Shown here: positions 10,150 through 20,177 of the stretch, piece by piece
How the letters are laid out: the number at the start of each line of letters is the position of its first letter
Numbering within the stretch: position 1 is the stretch's first letter
Source: Aeromonas veronii
Lineage (GTDB): Bacteria > Pseudomonadota > Gammaproteobacteria > Enterobacterales > Aeromonadaceae
Reading direction: 5' to 3'
DNA length: 64,000 nt
Assembly (NCBI RefSeq): GCF_040215105.1
Contig: NZ_CP157875.1
Coordinates: 3,525,501-3,589,500 of the forward strand
Notes under the pieces: generated by a model
Told to the model about the DNA's origin: nothing
The model's input: the letters and a program-made list of their open reading frames with translations, nothing else
Database searches by the model: none
Translations under genes and position numbers: made by a program

Positions 10150-11022
10150 TCAGGCGAAGGGCAGGCGATCGGCCACAAAGTCCATCAGGGTGCGCAGGGC
10201 CGGTGCCAGGTGTTCCCGGCTCGGGTAGATGAGATAGAAGGGGTTGGGGGGAATGGCCAAGTCCGGCAGAACCTTCTGCAGTCGCCCGGCCGCCAGATCC
10301 CCCCGGCAGACATGGTCAGGCAAGAGAGCGATGCCCCCGCCATGGAGGGCCAGCTCCCGCAGTGCCAGCAGGCTGTTGCTGATGCAGGCCCCCCGCACGC
10401 GCCATCCCCCTTCCTGCAGTGGCCATATCGGTAGCGCCGTGTGCACCAGACAGGCATGTAACCCCAGTTCAGAGAGCTGCTGCGGCGCCCCCCGTTCACC
10501 CAGATAGGCCGGCGCCGCCACCAGATGGCGTGCCACCTGACCGATGCGCCGGCAGATGAGGCTGGAATCCTTGAGAGGCGCCGCCCGCAGTGCCAGATCG
10601 TACCCCTCCCCCACCAGATCCAGTTGCTCGTCACTCAGGGTCAGCTCCAGCACCACATCCGGATAGAGGGCACGAAACTCCGCCAGGATCTTGCCGAGCA
10701 GCAGGGTGCCGGTCGCTTCCGGGGCTGTGATGCGCACCCGGCCAGCGGGGGCACTGCGCAGCCTCGCCATCGCCAGATTGGCGCTGCGGGCCAGCACCAG
10801 CAACCCCTTGCAATGCTCCACATAGAGCTCCCCTTGCGGCGTCAGGCTGAGTCTGCGGGTGGTGCGCTGCAGCAGCCGGACCCCGAGTTGGGACTCAAGG
10901 CGCGAGATCTTCTGGCTCACCGATGACTTGGGCATGTCGAGCAACTCCGCCGCCCGGGTGAAACTCCCCTGCTCGACCACGGTCGCAAACAAGCCCATCA
11001 ATTCCAGTTCGACATTGTTCAT
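10150..11022 (-). CDS. LysR-type transcriptional regulator
   Basis: DNA-binding regulator (290 aa) with an N-terminal winged helix-turn-helix (about 1-60, including GSFTRAAELLDMPKSSVSQKISRLE) and a C-terminal effector-binding domain. ATG 11022 gives the normal LysR N-terminus; an upstream in-frame start at 11097 would add 25 unlike residues. It is divergent from the dehydrogenase gene at 11123 across a 100-base gap, the usual LysR arrangement, so that gene is the most likely target. The 3' end lies 18 bases from the convergent PTS gene. Confidence 0.93.
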   Translation of the reverse strand: MNNVELELMGLFATVVEQGSFTRAAELLDMPKSSVSQKISRLESQLGVRLLQRTTRRLSLTPQGELYVEHCKGLLVLARSANLAMARLRSAPAGRVRITAPEATGTLLLGKILAEFRALYPDVVLELTLSDEQLDLVGEGYDLALRAAPLKDSSLICRRIGQVARHLVAAPAYLGERGAPQQLSELGLHACLVHTALPIWPLQEGGWRVRGACISNSLLALRELALHGGGIALLPDHVCRGDLAAGRLQKVLPDLAIPPNPFYLIYPSREHLAPALRTLMDFVADRLPFA

Positions 11023-11122
11023 ATATACAAACAGTCTTTCCAAATTACTCGTCTTAATCTGGATAATCCACCGAGCTAGACTGCTTGGCAATCCCACTCA
11101 TGCCGAATTGAAAGGAATAGCC
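11023..11122. promoter_or_regulatory. Divergent promoter region between LysR gene and dehydrogenase gene
   Basis: This 100-base, AT-rich gap separates two divergent starts and must hold both promoters and, by LysR precedent, the regulator binding site. AAAGGAA at 11111-11117 serves the dehydrogenase start at 11123. No individual operator can be assigned. Confidence 0.5.
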
Positions 11123-12139
11123 ATGAAAGCCATCGCCCTGACCCACTACCTGCCAAGCGATCACCCCCACTGCTTCATCGAGGCCGAACTCCCCACCCCG
11201 ACGCCGGGCCCGCGGGATCTGCTGGTCAAGGTGAACGCCACCTCCATCAACCCGGTCGACACCAAGGTCCGCGCCCCCAAGGCCAAGGTGGAGTCCAGCC
11301 CCCGCGTGCTCGGCTGGGATGCGGTCGGGGAAGTGGTGGCCGTCGGCAGCGAAGTGACCCTGTTCAAGGCCGGCGACAGAGTCTGGTACGCCGGTGACAT
11401 CAGCCTCCCGGGCAGCAACAGCGCCCTGCAACTGGTGGATGAGCGCATCGTCGCCCTGGCCCCGGCCTCGTTGACCGATCTGGAGGCCGCCGCCCTCCCC
11501 CTCACCGCCATCACCGCCTGGGAAGCCCTGTTCGAGCGTATTGGCCTGCATCGTGAAAGCGAAGGGCGCCTGCTCATCATCGGCGGCGCCGGCGGGGTAG
11601 GCTCCATCGCCATCCAGCTCGCCCGCCAGCTCACCAATATGGAGGTGATCGCCACCGCCTCCCGGCCAGAGACCCGGGCGTGGTGCCTCGCGCTGGGTGC
11701 CCATCAGGTGGTCAGCCACCACAACCTGCAAGGGGATCTTGCGGCGCTCGGCATCAGCCAGCTCGACGCCATCTTCTGCACCAACGCCACCGAACAACAC
11801 TGGAATGCCATGGCAAGCCTCATTCGCCCCTTTGGCCACATCTGCACCATCGCCGAATCAAGCGAACCCTGGGACCTCGGTCTGCTCAAGTCCAAGAGCG
11901 TCACCTTCAGCCAGGAGTTCATGTTCACCCGCTCCCTGTTCCATACCCCGGACATGATCGAGCAACACAAGCTGCTGGGCCGGGTTGCGGCGCTGGTAGA
12001 TGAAGGAGTGATCAAGACCACCCTCAGCAAGACCCTGCCCGCGCTGACGCCGACCAACCTGGCAAACGCCCACGCCGAGGTGGAGGCGGGCCGCATGGTG
12101 GGCAAGCTGGTGATCGATATGAGCCAGTTCGGCAACTAA
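11123..12139 (+). CDS. Zinc-type alcohol dehydrogenase-like / quinone oxidoreductase family protein
   Basis: NAD(P)H-dependent medium-chain dehydrogenase/reductase (338 aa). The GroES-like N-terminal half runs to about 120 (SINPVDTKVRAP; LGWDAVGEVVAVGSEV). The Rossmann half carries the cofactor loop GGAGGVGSIAIQLARQ (about 154-169). The cysteine cluster that binds structural zinc in classical alcohol dehydrogenases is not seen, so a quinone reductase-like or enoyl reductase activity is as likely as an alcohol dehydrogenase. It is divergent from and probably controlled by the LysR gene at 10150. Confidence 0.88.
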   Translation: MKAIALTHYLPSDHPHCFIEAELPTPTPGPRDLLVKVNATSINPVDTKVRAPKAKVESSPRVLGWDAVGEVVAVGSEVTLFKAGDRVWYAGDISLPGSNSALQLVDERIVALAPASLTDLEAAALPLTAITAWEALFERIGLHRESEGRLLIIGGAGGVGSIAIQLARQLTNMEVIATASRPETRAWCLALGAHQVVSHHNLQGDLAALGISQLDAIFCTNATEQHWNAMASLIRPFGHICTIAESSEPWDLGLLKSKSVTFSQEFMFTRSLFHTPDMIEQHKLLGRVAALVDEGVIKTTLSKTLPALTPTNLANAHAEVEAGRMVGKLVIDMSQFGN

Positions 12140-12260
12140 TCCCTTATAGGTAAAAAACTGCACCATGATGGGGTGACTTCACCAGTGACAAGCCCCATCA
12201 GTGCACAGCGCTCCCCGCACAGCCAACGATCATCACGCAGCTTCACCCCAAAAAAACATA

Positions 12261-12289
12261 AAAAAGGGGCCATCCCGTCGGGATGGCCC
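12261..12289 (-). terminator. Minus-strand intrinsic terminator with no annotated gene upstream
   Basis: A perfect 10-bp stem (12267-12276 and 12280-12289) with a 3-base loop. Only the minus strand has a following U-tract (five U, then more after AUG). No protein gene on the minus strand precedes it, so it would end an RNA starting in the prmA upstream region. Confidence 0.55.
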
Positions 12290-12421
12290 TAAATACCTGA
12301 ACGTTGGGGGTAACAATCACACACACGTCCTTCTGCAGGACAGAGTAACCTTTGCAGCTAGCATGCCAAGTCGCCATTTCCCTGCAAAATTCACTGTTTT
12401 CCCCGCCATTTTCGTCCATTC

Positions 12422-12520
12422 AAAAAAAAGCCACCCGAAGGTGGCTGAAAAAGATGACGGAACTTTCATAGAGCAAAGCATTCAGCGGGAACAAGTTGCT
12501 TCCCGTCACCCAAGGAGGAA
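12422..12520 (-). ncRNA. Candidate small RNA (minus strand), family unknown
   Basis: Read on the minus strand, about 100 nt contain a 6-bp hairpin with arms CGGGAA and TTCCCG, a possible long-range pairing (TGACGG with CCGTCA), and a final stem AGCCACC/GGTGGCT (12429-12446) followed by eight U residues. That is the shape of a free-standing sRNA with a Rho-independent end. A TTGGCAC element just upstream on the minus strand resembles half of a sigma-54 promoter, but the -12 part is poor. I cannot match it to a known sRNA family. Confidence 0.35.
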
Positions 12521-12559
12521 TACATTAACCGTGCCAACTTGGCAGAGTGGTGTTCCTCC
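12514..12559. repeat. Nested inverted repeat upstream of prmA
   Basis: Outer arms GGAGGAA (12514-12520) and TTCCTCC (12553-12559) enclose a tight palindrome TGCCAA-C-TTGGCA (12532-12544). It could be an operator or part of an RNA leader. It lies 84 bases before the prmA start. Confidence 0.5.
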
Positions 12560-12642
12560 GGCCTGCACCATGGGCAAACCACGACAGCACAGACCCATGA
12601 TGATAGAATCCCGCGGTTTCACATTTATGAAGAGTCGACCCC

Positions 12643-13521
12643 ATGCCCTGGATACAAATTCGAATCAACGCCACCGCCAAGACGGCGGACAAGGTGAGCA
12701 ACATGCTGCTGGGGCGTGGAGCCCAGGCGGTGACCTTTATGGATGCCAAGGATGTGCCCGTCTACGAACCCATGCCAGGCGAGACTCCGCTCTGGGGCGA
12801 GACCGAGGTGATGGGGCTGTTCGACGCCGAAACCGATCCTGCCCCCACCATCGCCTTCTTCCAGCAGATCTTCGGTGAAGATGTCGGCTACAAGGTCGAG
12901 CAGCTGGAAGACAAGGACTGGGTGCGGGAATGGATGGATCACTTCCACCCCATGCAGTTCGGCAAACGGCTCTGGATCTGCCCGAGCTGGCGCGACGTGC
13001 CCCATCCCGAGGCGGTCAACGTCATGCTGGATCCCGGCCTGGCGTTCGGTACCGGCACCCACCCCACCACGGCCCTCTGCCTGCAGTGGCTGGACGGACT
13101 GGATCTGGCCGGTAAAACCGTGGTCGACTTCGGTTGCGGCTCCGGCATCCTCGGCATCGCCGCCCTGAAACTGGGCGCCGCCCGGGTCATCGGCATCGAC
13201 ATCGATCCCCAGGCCATCCAGGCCAGCCATGACAACGCCGAGCGCAATGGCGTTGCCGGCCAGATTGAGCTCTACCTGCCGGCGGATCAGCCGCAAGGGG
13301 TGGAAGCGGACGTGGTGGTGGCCAACATCCTGGCCGGCCCCCTGCGCGAGCTCGCGCCGCTCATCGCAGGCCACGGCAAGCCCGGCAGCCTGATGGCCCT
13401 GTCCGGCGTGCTCGAGAGCCAGGCGCCTGAGCTGGAGACCATCTACGGCCAGTGGTTCGACATGGACCCGACCGCCGTGAAAGAGGAGTGGTGCCGCCTC
13501 TCCGGTCGCAAGCACGGCTAA
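12643..13521 (+). CDS. prmA: Ribosomal protein L11 methyltransferase
   Basis: SAM-dependent trimethylation of ribosomal protein L11 (292 aa, usual length). The N-terminal recognition domain (about 1-110) begins [10 protein letters not shown]. The catalytic domain has the SAM-binding motif [20 protein letters not shown] (about 161-180), GIDIDPQAI and the NILAGPL active-site loop (about 228-234); [11 protein letters not shown] is conserved in PrmA. In E. coli it follows panF; here it forms its own unit after a 503-base gap and ends in a UUCG-loop terminator. Confidence 0.97.
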   Translation: MPWIQIRINATAKTADKVSNMLLGRGAQAVTFMDAKDVPVYEPMPGETPLWGETEVMGLFDAETDPAPTIAFFQQIFGEDVGYKVEQLEDKDWVREWMDHFHPMQFGKRLWICPSWRDVPHPEAVNVMLDPGLAFGTGTHPTTALCLQWLDGLDLAGKTVVDFGCGSGILGIAALKLGAARVIGIDIDPQAIQASHDNAERNGVAGQIELYLPADQPQGVEADVVVANILAGPLRELAPLIAGHGKPGSLMALSGVLESQAPELETIYGQWFDMDPTAVKEEWCRLSGRKHG

Positions 13522-13539
13522 GTCATACATGGCCGCGCA

Positions 13540-13567
13540 CACAAGGGCACCTTCGGGTGCCCTTGTG
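13540..13567 (+). terminator. Hairpin terminator after prmA
   Basis: A perfect 12-bp stem (13540-13551 and 13556-13567) with a TTCG tetraloop, starting 18 bases after the prmA stop. It is followed by TTTCT rather than a full T-run. Confidence 0.75.
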
Positions 13568-13669
13568 GTTTCTACGTGCCTTGCGGCCCAGCCATTTCCA
13601 GCTGAAATGCCGGCCCTGAGCCCGGGCTCACGCTTCCTGGATGACGAAGGCAGTAAGATGGCACGCTTT

Positions 13670-13707
13670 GCACAAGCCATGCCCCCAAACGGGCGCATGG
13701 CTTGTGC
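13670..13707. promoter_or_regulatory. 13-bp inverted repeat in the maa upstream region
   Basis: Perfect arms GCACAAGCCATGC (13670-13682) and its complement (13695-13707) separated by 12 bases, ending 40 bases before the maa start. There is no T-run, so it is not a normal terminator; it may be an operator or an mRNA leader hairpin. Confidence 0.4.
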
Positions 13708-13747
13708 CCAGCATCAACCGCCGCGACACGACAACAAGAGATGACCC

Positions 13748-14311
13748 ATGAGTGACTACCAGAAGATGATCGCCAGCCAGCCCTATGACTGCATGGCGGC
13801 GGAGCTCGATGCCCTGCGCCGGGAGACGGCCCGGCTCTATCGCCGCTTCAACCGGGCCGATGAGGAGGACGAACAGCAGATCCTGCTGAAAGCACTGGTG
13901 GGCGAGCTGGCGGAGGGGGCCTTCATCTGCCCGCCGTTCTACTGCACCTATGGCCGCCATATCACCCTGGGCAAAGGCTCCTTCATCAACATGGGAGCCA
14001 CGATACTGGACAATGCCCCGGTGCGTATCGGGGCCGGGGTCATGATTGGGCCGAACGTGCAGATCTATACCGCCGCCCATGCCCTGGAGGCCGATGAGCG
14101 CCTCAAGGGAGTGGAGACGGCGCTGCCGGTCACGGTCGAGGACAGGGTCTGGATAGGGGGCGGCGCCATCCTCCTGCCCGGCGTCACCATTGGGCGGGAA
14201 GCCATCGTCGGGGCGGGTTCGGTCGTGACCAAAGACGTGCCGGCCGGTGCCCGGGTGGTGGGCAATCCGGCCAGAATATTACCCGGGAAGAAAACACAAC
14301 CCACCCCTTGA
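13748..14311 (+). CDS. maa: Maltose O-acetyltransferase family protein
   Basis: Acetyl-CoA-dependent sugar O-acetyltransferase (187 aa). The N-terminal helical Maa cap domain (about 4-58) precedes a left-handed beta-helix of hexapeptide repeats (about 60-180), with the TAAHALEADER region holding the likely catalytic His and the RVWIGGGAILLPGVTIG and VGAGSVVTKDVPAGARVVGNPA coils. Length and end (ARILPGKK) fit the Maa/LacA/NodL group. The acceptor sugar in this organism is unknown. It stands alone. Confidence 0.9.
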   Translation: MSDYQKMIASQPYDCMAAELDALRRETARLYRRFNRADEEDEQQILLKALVGELAEGAFICPPFYCTYGRHITLGKGSFINMGATILDNAPVRIGAGVMIGPNVQIYTAAHALEADERLKGVETALPVTVEDRVWIGGGAILLPGVTIGREAIVGAGSVVTKDVPAGARVVGNPARILPGKKTQPTP

Positions 14312-14388
14312 GTACGGGTTCAGCAGCGAGGCGATGACGGAGAGTCAGGGATGTAAAGCAGGGCCACCGCGACGCCGCAGCCCCAAAT

Positions 14389-14500
14389 AAAAAATGAAGC
14401 CCAATGTCATCAAGACGTTGGGCTGTAAAAAGGTGCTACGGAATTGCGACTCTCATCGCAGAATATTAGAAGGGGTTACCTTCTAAACTGGCAGGAGGGA
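14389..14500 (-). ncRNA. Candidate three-hairpin small RNA (minus strand)
   Basis: In minus-strand order: an 8-bp stem CCTTCTAA/TTAGAAGG region (14466-14486), a 5-bp stem TGCGA/TCGCA (14445-14460) and an 11-bp stem with one wobble pair (14398-14424) followed by UCAUUUUUUAUUU. A possible -10 TATTAT lies at 14505-14500; the -35 is weak. The closest minus-strand gene upstream, ydjA, lies beyond this region and has its own terminator at 14649-14676, so the transcript would be independent. No known family is recognised. Confidence 0.4.
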
Positions 14501-14648
14501 TAATAACGAGGCGCAAACGTTTTACGTAGCGTAATCGACCAGGATTGAGAACAACCTCTCACTATTTGAAAAATTTCCGGCCAACCCCTTTCGCCCTCTT
14601 GGCAAACCCGCATTTATCAGTACAGCCTGACAAAACTGTCACCAAATA

Positions 14649-14676
14649 AAAAAGCCCTGATGTATCAGGGCTTTTT
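14649..14676 (-). terminator. Intrinsic terminator of ydjA (symmetrical)
   Basis: A 12-bp perfect stem (14649-14660 and 14665-14676) with loop TGTA, with U-tracts on both strands. It lies 16 bases beyond the ydjA stop and could also block rightward transcription. Confidence 0.9.
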
Positions 14677-14691
14677 ATCAAAAACAGGTCG

Positions 14692-15240
14692 TTAGAAGTG
14701 GCGTACGAAGTCGTCAATGGGCAGCTCGCGCAGCTTGCGAGCCTCCAGCATGGGAGTGCCCAGGTAGAGGAAGCCCACCAGCTGATCCCCCTCCGCCAGC
14801 CCGAGCCCTGCGTTGATCTGTTCGTCGAAGATGAACCAGCCCGAGCGCCAGATGCCGTTGAAGCCCTGGGCCTGCGCCGCCATCTGCATCGCCATCAGGG
14901 CGCAACCGGCAGAGAGCTCCTGCTCCAGCCTGGGCACCTTGGGATGAGCCTGATAACGGGTCGCCACCGCCACCAGCAGGGGCGCACGCAGCGGCGCGGC
15001 GCGGCTCTTCTCGATGCTCTCCTCATCCTCACCACGGGCACGGGCCGCCTGTGCCAGCAAACTGCCCAACCGCTCCCGCCCTTCCCCTTCGAACAGAATG
15101 AACTGCCAGGGGGTCAGGGTACCGTGATCCGGAGCCCGCAATCCCGCCTTGAGAATGTTGTCGAGCACCTCGCCGCTCGGGGCGGGTTCGGTCAAACGAC
15201 CGCAGGAGTGACGGTTCAGTAACAGGTTGAGGGCATCCAT
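14692..15240 (-). CDS. ydjA: YdjA-type nitroreductase family protein
   Basis: Small FMN-dependent NAD(P)H oxidoreductase of the nitroreductase fold (182 aa). The sequence follows E. coli YdjA closely: [21 protein letters not shown] at the start, [42 protein letters not shown] and FLYLGTP. ATG 15240 is chosen because it gives the E. coli N-terminus and has GGAG 6 bases upstream; an in-frame ATG at 15252 does not. In E. coli ydjA lies next to sppA; here fadH is placed between them. The natural substrate is unknown. Confidence 0.93.
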   Translation of the reverse strand: MDALNLLLNRHSCGRLTEPAPSGEVLDNILKAGLRAPDHGTLTPWQFILFEGEGRERLGSLLAQAARARGEDEESIEKSRAAPLRAPLLVAVATRYQAHPKVPRLEQELSAGCALMAMQMAAQAQGFNGIWRSGWFIFDEQINAGLGLAEGDQLVGFLYLGTPMLEARKLRELPIDDFVRHF

Positions 15241-15375
15241 GGGCAACTCCATTGTTCTGCGAAAAGTTCTGCGAAAGGGTCACAAAAACACAAGGTCATG
15301 ATGGCGCTACCCTAGCACAGCGGGCTGGCAGCGCAAAGAGAGCCGACATGCCGTCTTTGGCCCGGATCCAATAGC

Positions 15376-15402
15376 ATAAACCCCTGACAAGCAGGGGTTT
15401 AT
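15376..15402 (-). terminator. Intrinsic terminator of fadH
   Basis: An 11-bp perfect stem (15376-15386 and 15392-15402) with a 5-base loop, 24 bases beyond the fadH stop on the minus strand. Confidence 0.75.
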
Positions 15403-15425
15403 CACTATATCCATTGCATTTTGGA

Positions 15426-17501
<2,076 letters not shown>

Positions 17502-17527
17502 CTAGAGTAAAGAATCGAATATCCTTT

Positions 17528-17545
17528 TTCAAACAAATGTTTGGA
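17528..17545. promoter_or_regulatory. Candidate PsrA-type operator between fadH and sppA
   Basis: TTCAAACAAATGTTTGGA contains CAAAC-N4-GTTTG, the dyad described for PsrA, a TetR-family regulator of fatty acid degradation in gammaproteobacteria. It lies 63-80 bases upstream of the fadH start, a sensible place for a repressor. The assignment rests on motif match only. Confidence 0.4.
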
Positions 17546-17675
17546 CATTTTTTCGGCGAACAGGCGTGTTGCGAAGGGCCAGGGCAGGAGTGCCCCCCAA
17601 GCGGAAATGGCAATTGGCGGGACAAGTGGTTAATAATGGCCTCTCTCTTCCGATCAACAGGGCGATAACGGGACT

Positions 17676-19532
17676 ATGTCTATTTTCAAGGGTCTGGGAT
17701 GGCTGTTTCGCAGCCTCTGGCGTCTGCTCAATTTCACCCGGCTGATGCTGGTCAACCTCGTCTTCATCATCGTCGTGCTGGCCATCGTCTTCGCCTTTAG
17801 CCAGAAAGAGGCGCCCACTCCCCCCATCGAAGGGGCGCTCACCATCAATCTCTCCGGCGTGCTGGTGGAACAGCGCACCCAGACCGACCCCACGGTACAG
17901 TTGCTGCGCCAAGTGGACAGCAGCGACGATCAGCCGAGCGAGATAGTGCTGTCGGATCTGCTGTGGGCCATCAGGAGCGCCAAGGATGACGATCGCATCA
18001 AGGCGCTGGTGATCAAGCCCCAGGGGCTGCAGGGGGCCAACTTCTCCAAGCTGCAGGAGGTGACCGACGCCATCGACGAATTCAAGGAGAGCGGCAAGCC
18101 GGTCATCGCCATGGCGGATTACTACAATCAGGGCCCCTACCTGCTGGCCGCCCACGCCGATCACGTGCTGCTCAACCAGAGCGGCGCCGTGCTGATCGAG
18201 GGGCTCGGGGTCTATCAGACCTACTTCAAGTCAGCCCTGGAAAAACTTAACGTCACGCCGCACGTGTTCAAGGTCGGCACCTACAAGTCCTTCGTCGAGC
18301 CCTACACCCGGGACGAGATGTCCCCCGAGAGCAAGATGGCGAACCAGCGCTGGCTGGATCAGCTATGGCTCTCCTACGTGAATGACGTGGCTGCCGAGCG
18401 GGAGATCGAACCCGATGCCGTCGCCCCGGGCAAGGATCAGTTCCTCAGCCTGCTGCGCGCATCCGGCGGCAATGCCGCCAACTATGCCCTCGAGAACGGC
18501 CTGGTGGATCAGCTCGCCACCCGTGACGAGATGACCCAGGCGGTCATCAAGGAGGTGGGGGAAGCCGAGGATCACGGCTGGAAGGGCGTGGGCCTGAAAG
18601 AGTATCTGGCCGCCATTCCCGAGCAATATCCCCAGAGCGGCAAGGATGAGGTGGGCCTCATCACCGCCAGCGGCGCCATCATGGACGGCGTTCAGCCCGC
18701 CGGCACCATAGGGGGCGACAGCCTCTCCGATCTGCTGGCCGATGCCCGCCGCGACGACAAGGTGAAGGCCGTGGTCTTGCGGGTCGACAGCCCGGGGGGC
18801 AGCGCCTTCGCCGCCGAGCAGATCCGCGCCGAGCTGCTGGCCCTGAAACAGGCCGGCAAGCCGGTGGTCATCTCCATGGGCAGCTACGCCGCCTCCGGTG
18901 GTTACTGGATCTCCGCCGATGCGGACAAGATCTTCGCCTCCCCCACCACCCTCACCGGCTCCATCGGGGTGTTCGGCATGTTTGCCACCATCGACAAGGC
19001 GCTCTCCCAGTACGGAGTCCATACCGATGGCGTCGGCACCACCGATTTCGTCGGTGTCGGCCTGACCCGGGCCCTGCCGGAGCACGTCGGTCAGGCCATC
19101 CAGCTCGGGGTGGAAGATACCTACCAGCGCTTCGTCGGCTTGGTCAGCAAGGGCCGTGGCCTGAGCCCGGAAGAGGCCGAGAAGGCGGCCGAAGGTCGGG
19201 TCTGGACCGGTCAGGATGCCAAGGATCTGGGGCTGGTGGACGAGTTTGGCAACCTGGATGACGCCCTCAAGGCGGCCGCCAGTCTCGCCAATCTCAAGAG
19301 CTGGCAGGTGACCCCCATCGAGCAGGAAGAGTCCGCTCGGGACAAGTTCCTACGAGAGCTGTTCGACAGCAGCGCCCAGGTGTTGACCCCCTATGCACAG
19401 AGCAAGATGCAGAGCTGGCTGCCCGCCGGTGTTGGCAAGGTGCTGGTCGAGGTGAACAAGAGCCTCGACCCCCTGGTTCGCTTCAACGACCCCCAGGGCA
19501 CCTATGCCTTCTGTCCGGTCTGCACGCTCTAG
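17676..19532 (+). CDS. sppA: Signal peptide peptidase, 67K type
   Basis: Membrane-bound serine protease that degrades signal peptides after cleavage (618 aa). One N-terminal membrane segment (about 24-42) is followed by two ClpP-like domains. The Ser-Lys dyad is visible: Lys204 in VGTYKSFVEPY in the N-terminal domain and Ser407 in SYAASGGYW in the C-terminal domain, the spacing expected for the E. coli type. In E. coli it neighbours ydjA and ansA; both are within this region. It ends at a terminator shared with the convergent Nudix gene. Confidence 0.97.
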   Translation: MSIFKGLGWLFRSLWRLLNFTRLMLVNLVFIIVVLAIVFAFSQKEAPTPPIEGALTINLSGVLVEQRTQTDPTVQLLRQVDSSDDQPSEIVLSDLLWAIRSAKDDDRIKALVIKPQGLQGANFSKLQEVTDAIDEFKESGKPVIAMADYYNQGPYLLAAHADHVLLNQSGAVLIEGLGVYQTYFKSALEKLNVTPHVFKVGTYKSFVEPYTRDEMSPESKMANQRWLDQLWLSYVNDVAAEREIEPDAVAPGKDQFLSLLRASGGNAANYALENGLVDQLATRDEMTQAVIKEVGEAEDHGWKGVGLKEYLAAIPEQYPQSGKDEVGLITASGAIMDGVQPAGTIGGDSLSDLLADARRDDKVKAVVLRVDSPGGSAFAAEQIRAELLALKQAGKPVVISMGSYAASGGYWISADADKIFASPTTLTGSIGVFGMFATIDKALSQYGVHTDGVGTTDFVGVGLTRALPEHVGQAIQLGVEDTYQRFVGLVSKGRGLSPEEAEKAAEGRVWTGQDAKDLGLVDEFGNLDDALKAAASLANLKSWQVTPIEQEESARDKFLRELFDSSAQVLTPYAQSKMQSWLPAGVGKVLVEVNKSLDPLVRFNDPQGTYAFCPVCTL

Positions 19533-19571
19533 GGTCATTAAACCCGCCCGGCGTAAATGCAGCCGCAAAAC

Positions 19572-19597
19572 AAAAAACCGCCCGAGGGCGGTTTTTT
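19572..19597. terminator. Bidirectional terminator between sppA and Nudix gene
   Basis: Stem 19572-19582 and 19587-19597 (AAAAAACCGCC with its complement) around a CGAG loop, with a U-tract on either strand. It lies between two convergent genes. Confidence 0.9.
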
Positions 19598-19616
19598 CAT
19601 GGCAAGGACATCACCT

Positions 19617-20177
19617 TCAATCCAGCAGGCCGGCGTCGAACCACTGTTGCAGCTGAGCCAGCACCCGGGTTTCGCGCACCGTCCACTGGGGACAGGGACC
19701 CGCCAGCTGGGTCTTGTTGGTCTGCAGCGCCTCATCCAGGGCGAACCAGCCGGGGGTGAAACCGAGGCGCACCTCGTAGGGCTGGGGGCGGGGCTCGCTC
19801 CAGGCATCCCCCAGCTGGCAGAGGTAGTAAAAGGAGTGAATGCAGTAGGCGTCATACTCCGCCTCGCGGGCCGGACGGTACTCCCGGGTCTGTCCAAGCA
19901 GGGCCCCCACAGTCCCGAGCTCGGCGCCGCACTCCTCCCTCAGCTCCCGGGCCAGCGCCTTCTGATGGCACTCCCCCGCCTCTATGCCCCCACCCGGGAA
20001 CATGAGATCGCCATTGACCCGGGAGTGCACCATCAATAACTCGTCGCCCCGCAGCACCACGGCCCGCACCGTGGTGCGCTCCAGTACCCGGCCGTCACTT
20101 CGGGCCTGGCCATGCAGCAGACGGATGTCGAAGGGCTCGCCCCAGTGAGGCGGCGGGGGGATCAGGGGATCCATCAT
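19617..20177 (-). CDS. Nudix hydrolase
   Basis: Hydrolase of a nucleoside diphosphate linked to another group; substrate unknown (186 aa). The Nudix box is complete (about 67-90): GGIEAGE, then seven residues, then RELREECGAEL, matching Gx5Ex7REUxEExG. ATG 20177 is used because it overlaps the stop of the upstream lipoprotein gene as ATGA and has GGGGAG 8 bases before it; the longer frame runs through that gene. The coupling suggests co-translation with the DUF2989 lipoprotein, with no known functional link. Confidence 0.88.
   Translation of the reverse strand: MMDPLIPPPPHWGEPFDIRLLHGQARSDGRVLERTTVRAVVLRGDELLMVHSRVNGDLMFPGGGIEAGECHQKALARELREECGAELGTVGALLGQTREYRPAREAEYDAYCIHSFYYLCQLGDAWSEPRPQPYEVRLGFTPGWFALDEALQTNKTQLAGPCPQWTVRETRVLAQLQQWFDAGLLD

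Larger units (their letters stand above)
12140..12642. other. 503-base intergenic region upstream of prmA with several hairpins
   Basis: No convincing gene is present; a + frame from 12201 into prmA is a chance extension. The region holds a minus-strand terminator-like hairpin at 12261-12289, a second one at 12422-12446 with eight U residues on the minus strand, a 6-bp hairpin at about 12487-12506 (arms CGGGAA and TTCCCG), and a nested inverted repeat at 12514-12559. Together they suggest one or two minus-strand small RNAs. Confidence 0.5.
14312..14691. other. 380-base intergenic region with minus-strand hairpins
   Basis: No protein gene is seen. On the minus strand it contains three successive hairpins with a U-tract (14389-14486, listed as a candidate sRNA) and, closer to ydjA, the ydjA terminator at 14649-14676. 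A-tracts around 14563-14575 and an ACGT-TTT-ACGT-like motif near 14517-14528 may belong to a promoter. Confidence 0.5.

Noticed and set aside
12514-12547. Complete sigma-54 promoter on the minus strand
   Set aside because: TGGCAC matches the -24 element but the -12 position reads ATGT instead of TTGC, so it is kept only as a hint.
12201-12878. 225-codon plus-strand frame entering prmA out of frame
   Set aside because: It crosses two hairpins and overlaps prmA in another frame; no ribosome binding site.
13529-13744. 71-codon plus-strand frame between prmA and maa
   Set aside because: It runs through the prmA terminator and the long inverted repeat, with no protein-like pattern.
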